From Bacillota bacterium (GTDB taxonomy: Bacteria; Bacillota; Desulfotomaculia; Desulfotomaculales; Desulfotomaculaceae), in the NCBI GenBank assembly GCA_023481335.1, contig JAMCWI010000047.1, forward strand, positions 1 through 6,312: DNA of 6,312 nucleotides. The letters run 5' to 3'. Under the pieces are notes generated by a model. It made no database searches, was not told the DNA's origin, and worked only from the letters and a program-made list of their open reading frames with translations. This document shows, one piece after another, positions 1 through 4,171 of the stretch. Positions within the stretch are counted from its first letter, which is position 1; every line of letters begins with the position of its first letter. The translations under genes and the position numbers were made by a program.

Positions 1-149
1 CTCAAACGTTCATACTCCGCATTTGACAAGATAACCAGATCCCCTGTACCATTTTTGGTGATAAACACCGGCTCATTGTATTTATTACAAAACTCAGAGA
101 TTTCATTGTATTTATTGCGCAAGTCTGAACTTGGCCTGATAGTTGCCAT
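1..149 (-). CDS. Phd/YefM-family antitoxin, N-terminal part (runs off left edge)
   Basis: The first 49 codons of a minus-strand gene are visible; the rest lies beyond position 1. The start is ATG at 149-147, preceded by GGAGGTG (161-155) at a 5-nt gap, so the start is secure. The protein opens MATIRPSSDLRNKYNEIS and continues through EPVFITKNGTGDLVILSNAEYERL. This is the characteristic N-terminal half of type II antitoxins of the Phd/YefM fold: 'R.S.dlrnky.ei', then 'pv.itkng..dlv.ls..ey'. In this family the N-terminal domain dimerises and binds operator DNA, while the C-terminal tail neutralises a toxin, usually of the RelE/ParE or Doc type. Neither that tail nor a toxin gene is visible; a toxin would be expected just past the left edge. 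The gene has its own sigma-A promoter with a palindrome between the -35 and -10 boxes. The family call is strong; the toxin partner is unknown. Confidence 0.85.
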   Translation of the reverse strand, partial: MATIRPSSDLRNKYNEISEFCNKYNEPVFITKNGTGDLVILSNAEYERL

Positions 150-178
150 AACAGCACCTCCACTCGGTTTGTACTCAT

Positions 179-207
179 ATTTTATCAAAATATTGATACG
201 TTGTCAA
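179..207 (-). promoter_or_regulatory. Promoter of the antitoxin gene
   Basis: On the minus strand a perfect -35 TTGACA (207-202) is followed after exactly 17 bp by TAAAAT (184-179). The expected transcription start lies about 25 nt upstream of the antitoxin start codon, leaving a short leader that carries only the ribosome site. Confidence 0.8.
183..198. promoter_or_regulatory. Operator-like palindrome in the antitoxin promoter
   Basis: TATCAA and TTGATA form a perfect 6-bp inverted repeat around a 4-bp centre (TATCAAAATATTGATA on the plus strand). It fills most of the spacer between the -35 and -10 boxes. Phd/YefM antitoxins typically repress their own operon by binding short AT-rich palindromes at the promoter, so this is the most likely operator. 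The palindrome is seen; its binding protein is inferred. Confidence 0.6.
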
Positions 208-264
208 AATGAATACCTGTGCAAGTTTTAAACCCGTGTCGCACTCGTATTCAAAAGGTGCTAG

Positions 265-327
265 AATATAAAAATTGGCAGAAATCATCCTTACCCATGC
301 GGAAGCGCAAAATATTGTTGTCAATAA
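265..327 (+). pseudogene. Remnant of a SEC-C zinc-motif C-terminus
   Basis: Reading plus-strand codons from 265 gives KIGRNHPYPCGSAKYCC shortly before a TAA at 325-327. This matches the SEC-C motif that ends SecA and many accessory proteins (consensus roughly KIGRNDPCPCGSGKKYKKCC). It is damaged: the first zinc-ligand cysteine is Tyr, and three residues are missing between GS and the final CC. An in-frame TAG at 262-264 lies just upstream, and no start codon or ribosome site precedes it. The neighbouring frame upstream stays open (from about 243), so a frameshift may separate the motif from its former body. A terminator-like hairpin begins 30 nt after the stop, as at the end of a real gene. 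I read this as the tail of a deleted gene whose identity cannot be recovered. Confidence 0.5.
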
Positions 328-356
328 CCCCGTCCCCTTGTCACCCGAGGTAAGTC

Positions 357-383
357 AATCAAGGAATAAATTCCTTGATTTTT
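357..383 (+). terminator. Intrinsic terminator downstream of the SEC-C remnant
   Basis: AATCAAGGAA (357-366) and TTCCTTGATT (371-380) form a perfect 10-bp stem with a TAAA loop, followed by a T run (379-383). It reads in the plus direction and has no intact gene upstream; it fits as the terminator of the decayed gene ending at 327. It also insulates the ATPase promoter at 423-451. Confidence 0.65.
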
Positions 384-422
384 GTATATGCTAAATAAAA
401 ATGGATTTGATTCCGCTTTCGT

Positions 423-451
423 TTGACTTGCCGTAGTTTCAGGAATAAAAT
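423..451 (+). promoter_or_regulatory. Promoter of the AAA+ ATPase gene
   Basis: TTGACT (423-428) and TAAAAT (446-451) are separated by 17 bp. The predicted start near 458 gives a leader of about 20 nt containing the GGGGGTG ribosome site (467-473), 6 nt before the ATG at 480. Confidence 0.65.
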
Positions 452-479
452 GTCTATATATGATATGGGGGTGAAATAG

Positions 480-1703
480 ATGCGGAGAATCCACCGTAAG
501 GCATATTTGGATTGGCTGATACGCCATAAGGACAAACAGCTCATCAAAGTAGTGTCCGGCGTCCGCCGGTGCGGGAAATCGACCCTCTTTGAAATTTACC
601 GTGAGCATCTGCTGCAAAACGGCGTTGAGGAGCGGCAAATTACGTTTCTGAATTTTGAAGATGTGGAAAATGAAGATTTCACGGAATACCGCGCACTGTA
701 TGAGCATATCAAGGCACGGCTGCTGGATGACCGGATGAACTACATCTTTTTAGATGAGGTACAGCATGTTGAGCAGTTTGAAAAGGCCGTGAACAGCCTG
801 TTCCGGAAAGAAAACTGCGATGTGTACATTACAGGCTCCAATGCTTATTTTATGTCGGGAGAGCTGGCGACACGGCTTTCCGGACGGTATGTGGAACTGA
901 AAATGCTTCCGCTGTCCTTTGCGGAATTCTGCTCGGGTTTGCCGGAAGGCGAGAGGGAAATGTCCAAGAATGAAAATTTTAATCAGTATTTGGAGCTCAG
1001 TTCCTTTCCCTATGTCCTGCGTTACCGTTACGGGCCTAAAGAAGCGCGGGAATACCTTCGGGACATTTACAACACGGTGCTTCTTAAGGATGTTGTGGCA
1101 AGGCTTCGGGTTTCTGATGTCAATATGCTGGAAAACGTCACGAAATTTCTGCTCCACAATATCGGCAACCGTGTTTCTCCCAGCAAGATTGCGGGCACAT
1201 TAAAATCCCAGGGAAAAGGCGTTGACCAAAAAACGGTTAATAGGTATATCCGGGGACTGACCGACAGCCTCATGGTTTATGAGGCAGTCCGATACAATAT
1301 TAAAGGCAAGCAATTCCTTACCCAACAAAACAAATACTATGCGGTGGATGTTGCTCTTCGCAATATTCTCGTACGGGGAAAAGACAGCGATATCGGCCAT
1401 ATCCTGGAGAATGTCGTTTATCTGGAATTGCTGCGGCGTGGATATGAGGTGTCCGTGGGACAGCTTGACGATGGCAGCGAGGTGGATTTTGTCGCCGTCA
1501 GCTCAAGCAATACGGTATATTATCAGGTATCCGCGTCAACACTGGCGGAGGACACCTTGAAACGGGAGTTGGCTCCCTTCCGCAAGATTTCTGATAACTA
1601 TCCCAAATACCTGCTGACTCTTGATGAGGTGTTTGGTAATGCCGACTACGAAGGCATTCAGAAGAAAAATGTTCTTGACTGGCTGCTGGAAGAGACAGAA
1701 TAG
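480..1703 (+). CDS. AAA+ ATPase with DUF4143-type C-terminal domain
   Basis: A 407-residue protein of the AAA_14/DUF4143 family ('ATP-binding protein'), close to full family length. The Walker A motif is GVRRCGKST (residues 27-35). Walker B is YIFLDEVQHV (88-97) with D92/E93, and a sensor-1-like ITGSNA lies at 117-122. The linker LSGRYVELKMLPLSFAEF (133-150) is a hallmark of the family. The middle (about 200-300) resembles a winged-helix segment (ISPSKIA-like RVSPSKIAGTLKSQG). The C-terminal part has HILENVVYLELLRRGYEVSVG and EVDFVA (E334, D336), like a PD-(D/E)XK nuclease core, but the usual lysine position reads Q (YYQVS, Q349), so cleavage activity is doubtful. The cellular role of this widespread, mobile family is unsettled. 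It stands alone, with its own promoter and a terminator about 100 nt downstream, beside an antitoxin gene and a gene fossil, which suggests horizontal origin. Confidence 0.9.
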   Translation: MRRIHRKAYLDWLIRHKDKQLIKVVSGVRRCGKSTLFEIYREHLLQNGVEERQITFLNFEDVENEDFTEYRALYEHIKARLLDDRMNYIFLDEVQHVEQFEKAVNSLFRKENCDVYITGSNAYFMSGELATRLSGRYVELKMLPLSFAEFCSGLPEGEREMSKNENFNQYLELSSFPYVLRYRYGPKEAREYLRDIYNTVLLKDVVARLRVSDVNMLENVTKFLLHNIGNRVSPSKIAGTLKSQGKGVDQKTVNRYIRGLTDSLMVYEAVRYNIKGKQFLTQQNKYYAVDVALRNILVRGKDSDIGHILENVVYLELLRRGYEVSVGQLDDGSEVDFVAVSSSNTVYYQVSASTLAEDTLKRELAPFRKISDNYPKYLLTLDEVFGNADYEGIQKKNVLDWLLEETE

Positions 1704-1802
1704 AGTCAAAAAAACAGGTCGTATTTATCCGGGTGCTGTGTAATGCAGCGTCCGTTTTCTTGCTCAAACAAAGAAAAAAAGCCTTTGTACCTGCTTGCTT
1801 TG

Positions 1803-1834
1803 AACTGCTCGAAATTTTCGAGCAGTTGCTTTTT
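1803..1834 (+). terminator. Intrinsic terminator downstream of the ATPase gene
   Basis: AACTGCTCGAA (1803-1813) pairs perfectly with TTCGAGCAGTT (1817-1827) over 11 bp with a 3-nt loop. It is followed by GC and five T (1830-1834). It lies 100 nt after the ATPase stop and reads in the same direction. The intervening 1704-1802 holds no recognisable gene. Confidence 0.75.
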
Positions 1835-1887
1835 GTAGCAATTCCGGGGCGGTCTTTATTGATCTCGGCGATACTTGCCGGGCTGTT

Positions 1888-1983
1888 AAGGAGAGTAGAA
1901 AGATGCAGTCAAAAATAAAAAGGGATTTGTCAGCAGCAACTGACAACTCCCCCCGAAACAATGGGCTTCCCATTCCAAAGTAA
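1888..1983 (+). other. Short ORF (26 codons) with consensus ribosome site
   Basis: AAGGAGAG (1888-1895) stands 7 nt before an ATG at 1903 that opens a 26-codon frame (MQSKIKRDLSAATDNSPRN..., stop at 1981-1983). The ribosome site is as good as that of any gene here, but the product is not recognisable. Its coding span overlaps the minus-strand terminator at 1911-1951, and no promoter is evident. It may be a truncated 5' end of a lost accessory gene or chance. The flanking 1835-1887 contains nothing I can identify. Confidence 0.25.
1911..1951 (-). terminator. Intrinsic terminator of the tadA-tRNA-Ser(CGA) transcript
   Basis: Read on the minus strand, GGGAGTTGTCAG (1951-1940) pairs with CTGACAAATCCC (1933-1922) over 12 positions with one internal mismatch and a 6-nt loop. 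TTTTTATTTTT (1921-1911) follows immediately. It lies 50 nt beyond the 3' end of tRNA-Ser(CGA) and marks the border between the core minus-strand genes and the accessory left part. Confidence 0.8.
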
Positions 1984-2001
1984 GACCCATTGACACTTGG
2001 C

Positions 2002-2095
2002 TGGCGGAGAGTTAGGGATTCGAACCCTAGAGACCGCTCATCACAGTCTACTCGATTTCGAGTCGAGCGCCTTCGACCAGCTCGGCCAACTCTCC
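2002..2095 (-). tRNA. tRNA-Ser (anticodon CGA, reads UCG)
   Basis: A 94-nt minus-strand gene with a long variable arm, as in class II tRNA-Ser. The acceptor stem GGAGAGT/ACTCTCC is perfect, the discriminator is G, and CCA is encoded (2004-2002). The T arm carries GGTTCGAATCC. The anticodon stem CTCGA/TCGAG encloses the loop CTCGAAA, giving anticodon CGA at 2060-2058. The 5' end lies only 5 nt after the tadA stop codon with no room for a promoter, so the tRNA must be cut from the 3' end of the tadA transcript by RNase P. An intrinsic terminator follows 50 nt downstream. Confidence 0.97.
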
Positions 2096-2100
2096 GAATA

Positions 2101-2553
2101 TTATTGTTTTCTTAGTTCCCGGAAAAACTTTTGCATGATTTCCCGGCATTCATCTTCCAGGATACCGGAGATTACTTCCACCTGGTGGTTAAACCGGGGT
2201 TGGTGAACGATGTCCAGGATGGTGTCTATGGAGCCGGACTTGGCGTTGGGTGCGCCGTAGACCAAGCGTTTGACCCGGAATTGGACGATGGCGCCGGCGC
2301 ACATGGCGCAGGGTTCCACCGTTACATAAAGGGTGGCGTTGTTAAGCCGCCAGTCCTTGAGATGCTGGGCCGCTTGCCGCATGGCCAGGATCTCGGCATG
2401 GGCGGAGGCATCGTAGAGGCTTTCACGCAAATCGTAACCCCGGCCTACGATTTGGTTGTCAACCACCACCACAGCCCCGATGGGCACTTCACCTTTTTCC
2501 GCTGCCCGTCGGGCTTCTAGCAATGCTTCGCGCATGTAGGAAGCATGAGACAA
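2101..2553 (-). CDS. tadA: tRNA-specific adenosine deaminase TadA
   Basis: TadA converts the wobble adenosine (A34) of tRNA-Arg(ACG) to inosine so that one tRNA reads CGU, CGC and CGA. The 150-residue product has the cytidine-deaminase fold and a complete zinc site: HAE at 52-54 (H52 ligand, E54 proton shuttle) and PCAMC at 81-85 (C82 and C85 ligands). The N-terminal helix (MREALLEARRAAEKGEVPIGAV) and the tail ending in FFREL are typical of the family. The start is TTG at 2553, supported by GAGGGG (2567-2562) at an 8-nt gap; the in-frame ATG at 2535 has no ribosome site and would lose six residues. Two tRNA-Arg(ACG) genes, its known bacterial substrate, lie a few hundred bases upstream on the same strand. 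tRNA-Ser(CGA) follows 5 nt after the stop. A general nucleoside deaminase is the only realistic alternative and is less likely in this context. Confidence 0.95.
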   Translation of the reverse strand: MSHASYMREALLEARRAAEKGEVPIGAVVVVDNQIVGRGYDLRESLYDASAHAEILAMRQAAQHLKDWRLNNATLYVTVEPCAMCAGAIVQFRVKRLVYGAPNAKSGSIDTILDIVHQPRFNHQVEVISGILEDECREIMQKFFRELRKQ

Positions 2554-2611
2554 TGGAAAAACCCCTCATTAGAAAAGCTTTACTTTCACCAGGGGCGAAA
2601 GCCTTAGCTTT

Positions 2612-2620
2612 ATTATAGCA
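2612..2620 (-). promoter_or_regulatory. Extended -10 promoter of tadA
   Basis: On the minus strand TGCTATAAT (2620-2612) is a perfect -10 box preceded by the TGn extension. The matching -35 is poor (TTTATA at 20 bp), as is common when the extension is present. The start would fall near 2605, giving a leader of about 50 nt. That leader can fold as CTTTC/GAAAG (2601-2597 with 2587-2583) upstream of the GAGGGG ribosome site. Confidence 0.55.
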
Positions 2621-2644
2621 ATCCTAAACTATGCAGATTATAAA

Positions 2645-2721
2645 TGGTGCGCCCGGGAGGACTCGAACCACCGGCACGCGGTTTAGGAAACCGCTGCTCT
2701 ATCCACCTGAGCTACGGGCGC
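2645..2721 (-). tRNA. tRNA-Arg (anticodon CCU, reads AGG)
   Basis: A 77-nt minus-strand gene with acceptor stem GCGCCCG/CGGGCGC, discriminator A and encoded CCA (2647-2645). The anticodon stem GCGGT/ACCGC holds the loop TTCCTAA with anticodon CCT, so it reads the rare Arg codon AGG. The T arm contains GGTTCGAGTCC. There is no convincing promoter in the 56 nt separating it from the upstream tRNA-Arg(ACG), so it is probably made by read-through past the hairpin at 2732-2767. Confidence 0.97.
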
Positions 2722-2731
2722 ATATAAAGAA

Positions 2732-2767
2732 GTTGTTAGCTCCAAATTTTCACTTAGAACTAACAAC
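2732..2767 (-). promoter_or_regulatory. Stable hairpin between tRNA-Arg(ACG) and tRNA-Arg(CCU)
   Basis: In the minus-strand RNA, GTTGTTAGTTCTAA and TTGGAGCTAACAAC pair over 14 positions (two of them G-U) around an 8-nt loop, then TTCTTTAT follows. In the plus-strand RNA the inner six pairs contain two C-A mismatches, so the structure is adapted to the direction of tRNA transcription. It may be a partial terminator that sets the ratio between the two tRNAs, or a processing signal. The pairing is seen; the role is inferred. Confidence 0.5.
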
Positions 2768-2777
2768 GCTTTTGCAG

Positions 2778-2853
2778 TGGCGTGCCCGAAGGGACTCGAA
2801 CCCCTAACCTTCTGATCCGTAGTCAGATGCTCTATCCATTGAGCCACGGGCAC
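2778..2853 (-). tRNA. tRNA-Arg (anticodon ACG), copy 2
   Basis: A 76-nt minus-strand gene with acceptor stem GTGCCCG/CGGGCAC, discriminator G and encoded CCA (2780-2778). The anticodon stem TCTGA/TCAGA encloses CTACGGA, anticodon ACG, whose A34 is the TadA target. It differs from the copy at 2911-2986 at only two positions, which form the top pair of the anticodon stem (T-A here, C-G there). It has its own promoter in the 57-nt spacer upstream (2872-2900). Confidence 0.98.
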
Positions 2854-2871
2854 GTATTAAGAACAAAACAA

Positions 2872-2900
2872 ATATTAACACAGCTTTAGTGCATTGTCAA
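2872..2900 (-). promoter_or_regulatory. Internal promoter of tRNA-Arg(ACG) copy 2
   Basis: On the minus strand TTGACA (2900-2895) and TAATAT (2877-2872) are 17 bp apart. The predicted start near 2865 is about 12 nt before the tRNA 5' end. This lets the second tRNA copy be transcribed independently of the first. Confidence 0.75.
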
Positions 2901-2910
2901 GTGTATGAAA

Positions 2911-2986
2911 TGGCGTGCCCGAAGGGACTCGAACCCCTAACCTCCTGATCCGTAGTCAGGTGCTCTATCCATTGAGCCACGGGCAC
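2911..2986 (-). tRNA. tRNA-Arg (anticodon ACG), copy 1
   Basis: A 76-nt minus-strand gene, identical to the copy at 2778-2853 except for the C27-G43 pair. The anticodon stem is CCTGA/TCAGG around CTACGGA. The acceptor is GTGCCCG/CGGGCAC with discriminator G and encoded CCA (2913-2911). With inosine at position 34 it reads CGU, CGC and CGA. It is the first gene of the minus-strand unit whose promoter lies at 3059-3088. Confidence 0.98.
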
Positions 2987-3031
2987 GTATGTTTTTTACT
3001 TAACATATACTATAGAAAAAACCTGTAATCG

Positions 3032-3045
3032 GGGGATGTGTCCCC
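3032..3045. repeat. Small GC hairpin in the tRNA-Arg leader
   Basis: GGGGA and TCCCC pair around TGTG (5-bp stem), within the leader of the minus-strand tRNA-Arg transcript. On the minus strand a run of six T comes about ten bases after the stem, too far for a standard terminator. Its role is unclear. Confidence 0.3.
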
Positions 3046-3058
3046 TGCCGCAAAATTT

Positions 3059-3088
3059 ATTATATAACAAGGTGAAAAGAAAAATCAA
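3059..3088 (-). promoter_or_regulatory. Promoter of the tRNA-Arg cluster
   Basis: On the minus strand TTGATT (3088-3083) and a perfect TATAAT (3064-3059) are separated by 18 bp. The start near 3052 gives a leader of about 65 nt before tRNA-Arg(ACG) copy 1. It is back to back with the plus-strand gene starting at 3155, for which I see no convincing promoter. Confidence 0.6.
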
Positions 3089-3154
3089 CTGTAATTATAT
3101 GGTGCCAGAATGTTTTGCCCAGGTTTATTTACTTTTCCTTGAGGGGTGTTGTTT

Positions 3155-3895
3155 ATGTTAAATGAAAAACAATTAGATACTTTACTTAAGTCTGTGTCCG
3201 TACTGGGCCTGTTAATCTTTCTCTGCTTCATCTTCTCTACCATCAGCAATTTGCCCGTTTATCAAGTGAATGCTATACTGGATCACCACGGGGCCATGTC
3301 TGAAAGCGTTTTACAGTTGATTAAATCCTTCAGTGATTCTATGCTAAAGATGTTTCTCAGCGTGGTTGCATTTGCGGCCATTGTAGTGGTTATTGTTTTC
3401 CGGTCAAATTTTCAACTCAATTTAAATAAGGATCAAGTACAAATTGATGTGGGTCTGCAGGAAAAAGATTTTACCCCGGGATCGGGCGGCATGAAAAAGG
3501 TTGTGGATGAACAAGGCAACATCCGATTGTTTGACTCCGAGGTGTATCGCCAGTTAACAGAAGACTATATTATCTCGGAAGTCAAGGAGGACGGCAGGCC
3601 TGCCGGTTATGTTACGATGGAATCCTATTTAAAGGGATTTAAAGGTCTTTGTCCGGCAGGAGACTGTCAAACCCACAATTTAATCAGCCAGGATATAAAG
3701 AAGAACCATATTTATGCGGGAGATAAGTATGTGCAACTGGGCGAAAATATTGTATCGGTTGCGGAAAAAATGATAAGTCAAAATCTATCTGCTTTACCGG
3801 TGGTGGATCAAGAGGGTATCATGAAAGGTTCTATCAATTATCTTCAGGTATTGAGTTTATTGAGCAAAAAGGCAGCAAAGACAAAAAACCGCTAG
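3155..3895 (+). CDS. Membrane-anchored protein with CBS-like C-terminal domain
   Basis: A 246-residue protein. ATG at 3155 is chosen because GAGGGG (3141-3146) sits 8 nt before it; the longer GTG start at 3146 would overlap that site. Residues about 15-33 and 66-82 are hydrophobic helices joined by a short polar loop, so the chain should be a two-pass membrane protein with its C-terminal two thirds in the cytoplasm. The C-terminal stretch (about 193-236), with VSVAEKMISQNLSALPVVDQEG and KGSINYLQVLSLL, fits one CBS unit, a fold that often binds adenine nucleotides. Residues 138-160 (GRPAGYVTMESYL) may be the end of a degenerate first CBS. A C-x4-C pair (C166, C171) lies between them. I do not recognise a named family. 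It is alone on the plus strand between tRNA clusters and ends inside a bidirectional terminator. Confidence 0.85.
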   Translation: MLNEKQLDTLLKSVSVLGLLIFLCFIFSTISNLPVYQVNAILDHHGAMSESVLQLIKSFSDSMLKMFLSVVAFAAIVVVIVFRSNFQLNLNKDQVQIDVGLQEKDFTPGSGGMKKVVDEQGNIRLFDSEVYRQLTEDYIISEVKEDGRPAGYVTMESYLKGFKGLCPAGDCQTHNLISQDIKKNHIYAGDKYVQLGENIVSVAEKMISQNLSALPVVDQEGIMKGSINYLQVLSLLSKKAAKTKNR

Positions 3896-3915
3896 CTTTG
3901 TGCTAACGGTTTTTT
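3883..3915. terminator. Bidirectional intrinsic terminator shared by convergent genes
   Basis: ACCGCTAGC (3888-3896) pairs with GCTAACGGT (3902-3910) with one mismatch and a 5-nt loop. It is flanked by A6 on the left (3883-3888) and T6 on the right (3910-3915). It therefore works in both directions: for the CBS-like gene on the plus strand, whose TAG stop (3893-3895) lies inside the stem, and for the tRNA-Ser(UGA)-tRNA-Ser(GCU) transcript on the minus strand, whose last tRNA ends at 3922. Confidence 0.8.
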
Positions 3916-3921
3916 CTATAG

Positions 3922-4015
3922 TGGCGGAGAGCGAGGGATTCGAACCCTCGATACAGGTTTACCCCGTATACTCGCTTAGCAGGCGAGCGCCTTCAGCCAA
4001 CTCGGCCAGCTCTCC
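3922..4015 (-). tRNA. tRNA-Ser (anticodon GCU, reads AGC/AGU)
   Basis: A 94-nt minus-strand class II tRNA with a long variable arm. The acceptor is GGAGAGC/GCTCTCC, the discriminator is G and CCA is encoded (3924-3922). The anticodon stem CTCGC/GCGAG holds the loop CTGCTAA, anticodon GCT. The T arm has GGTTCGAATCC. Only 17 nt separate it from the upstream tRNA-Ser(UGA), so the two are co-transcribed, and the bidirectional terminator follows directly. Confidence 0.97.
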
Positions 4016-4032
4016 GTATTTCTATCTTAACT

Positions 4033-4122
4033 TGGCGGAGGGAGTGGGATTCGAACCCACGGAACCCGCAAGAGTTCAACGGTTTTCAAGACCGCCTCCT
4101 TAAACCGCTCGGACATCCCTCC
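4033..4122 (-). tRNA. tRNA-Ser (anticodon UGA, reads UCA and other UCN)
   Basis: A 90-nt minus-strand class II tRNA with acceptor GGAGGGA/TCCCTCC, discriminator G and encoded CCA (4035-4033). The anticodon loop CTTGAAA gives anticodon TGA, on a stem closed by G-T then CGGT/ACCG. It is the first gene of the tRNA-Ser pair, driven by the promoter at 4172-4200, and lies 105 nt after the serS stop. Confidence 0.97.
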
Positions 4123-4126
4123 GAAC

Positions 4127-4143
4127 CGGAGGAGCAACCTCCG
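4127..4143 (-). repeat. Leader hairpin in front of tRNA-Ser(UGA)
   Basis: In the minus-strand RNA CGGAGG (4143-4138) and CCTCCG (4132-4127) pair around a 5-nt loop, 4 nt before the tRNA 5' end. The octamer TTCGGAGG occurs twice, at 4145-4138 and again at 4125-4118 where it overlaps the tRNA start. CCTCCG could therefore pair with either copy. Confidence 0.4.
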
Positions 4144-4171
4144 AAACAGCTCGTTACCCCAAGCAAGATAG

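Noticed and set aside
73..116. 14-bp direct repeat (TCATTGTATTTATT at 73-86 and 103-116) as a possible binding site or array
   Set aside because: It lies in the antitoxin coding region and encodes the NKYNE pair in its protein; two copies at 30 bp do not make a CRISPR array. A small internal duplication is the simple reading.
1498..1973. Minus-strand open frames over the ATPase end and 1764-1973
   Set aside because: No ribosome site or family resemblance; they overlap the ATPase gene and two terminators.
1997..2206. Plus-strand open frame over tRNA-Ser(CGA) and the end of tadA
   Set aside because: It is antisense to a tRNA and a coding region, without a ribosome site or recognisable product.
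2991..3022. GTTTTTT/AAAAAAC inverted repeat near the tRNA-Arg leader as a terminator
   Set aside because: The arms are only A/T runs with an 18-nt gap and no GC-rich stem; it would form only a weak structure.
3146..3154. GTG at 3146 as the start of the CBS-like gene
   Set aside because: The GTG overlaps the GAGGGG ribosome site, which is correctly spaced for ATG at 3155.
3900..4103. Plus-strand open frame of 67 codons with GFEPS and VGFEPTEPARVQRF segments
   Set aside because: It is the antisense reading of the two tRNA-Ser genes; the repeated GFEP motifs come from the complement of the T-arm sequence GGTTCGAATCC. This is a well-known false gene.
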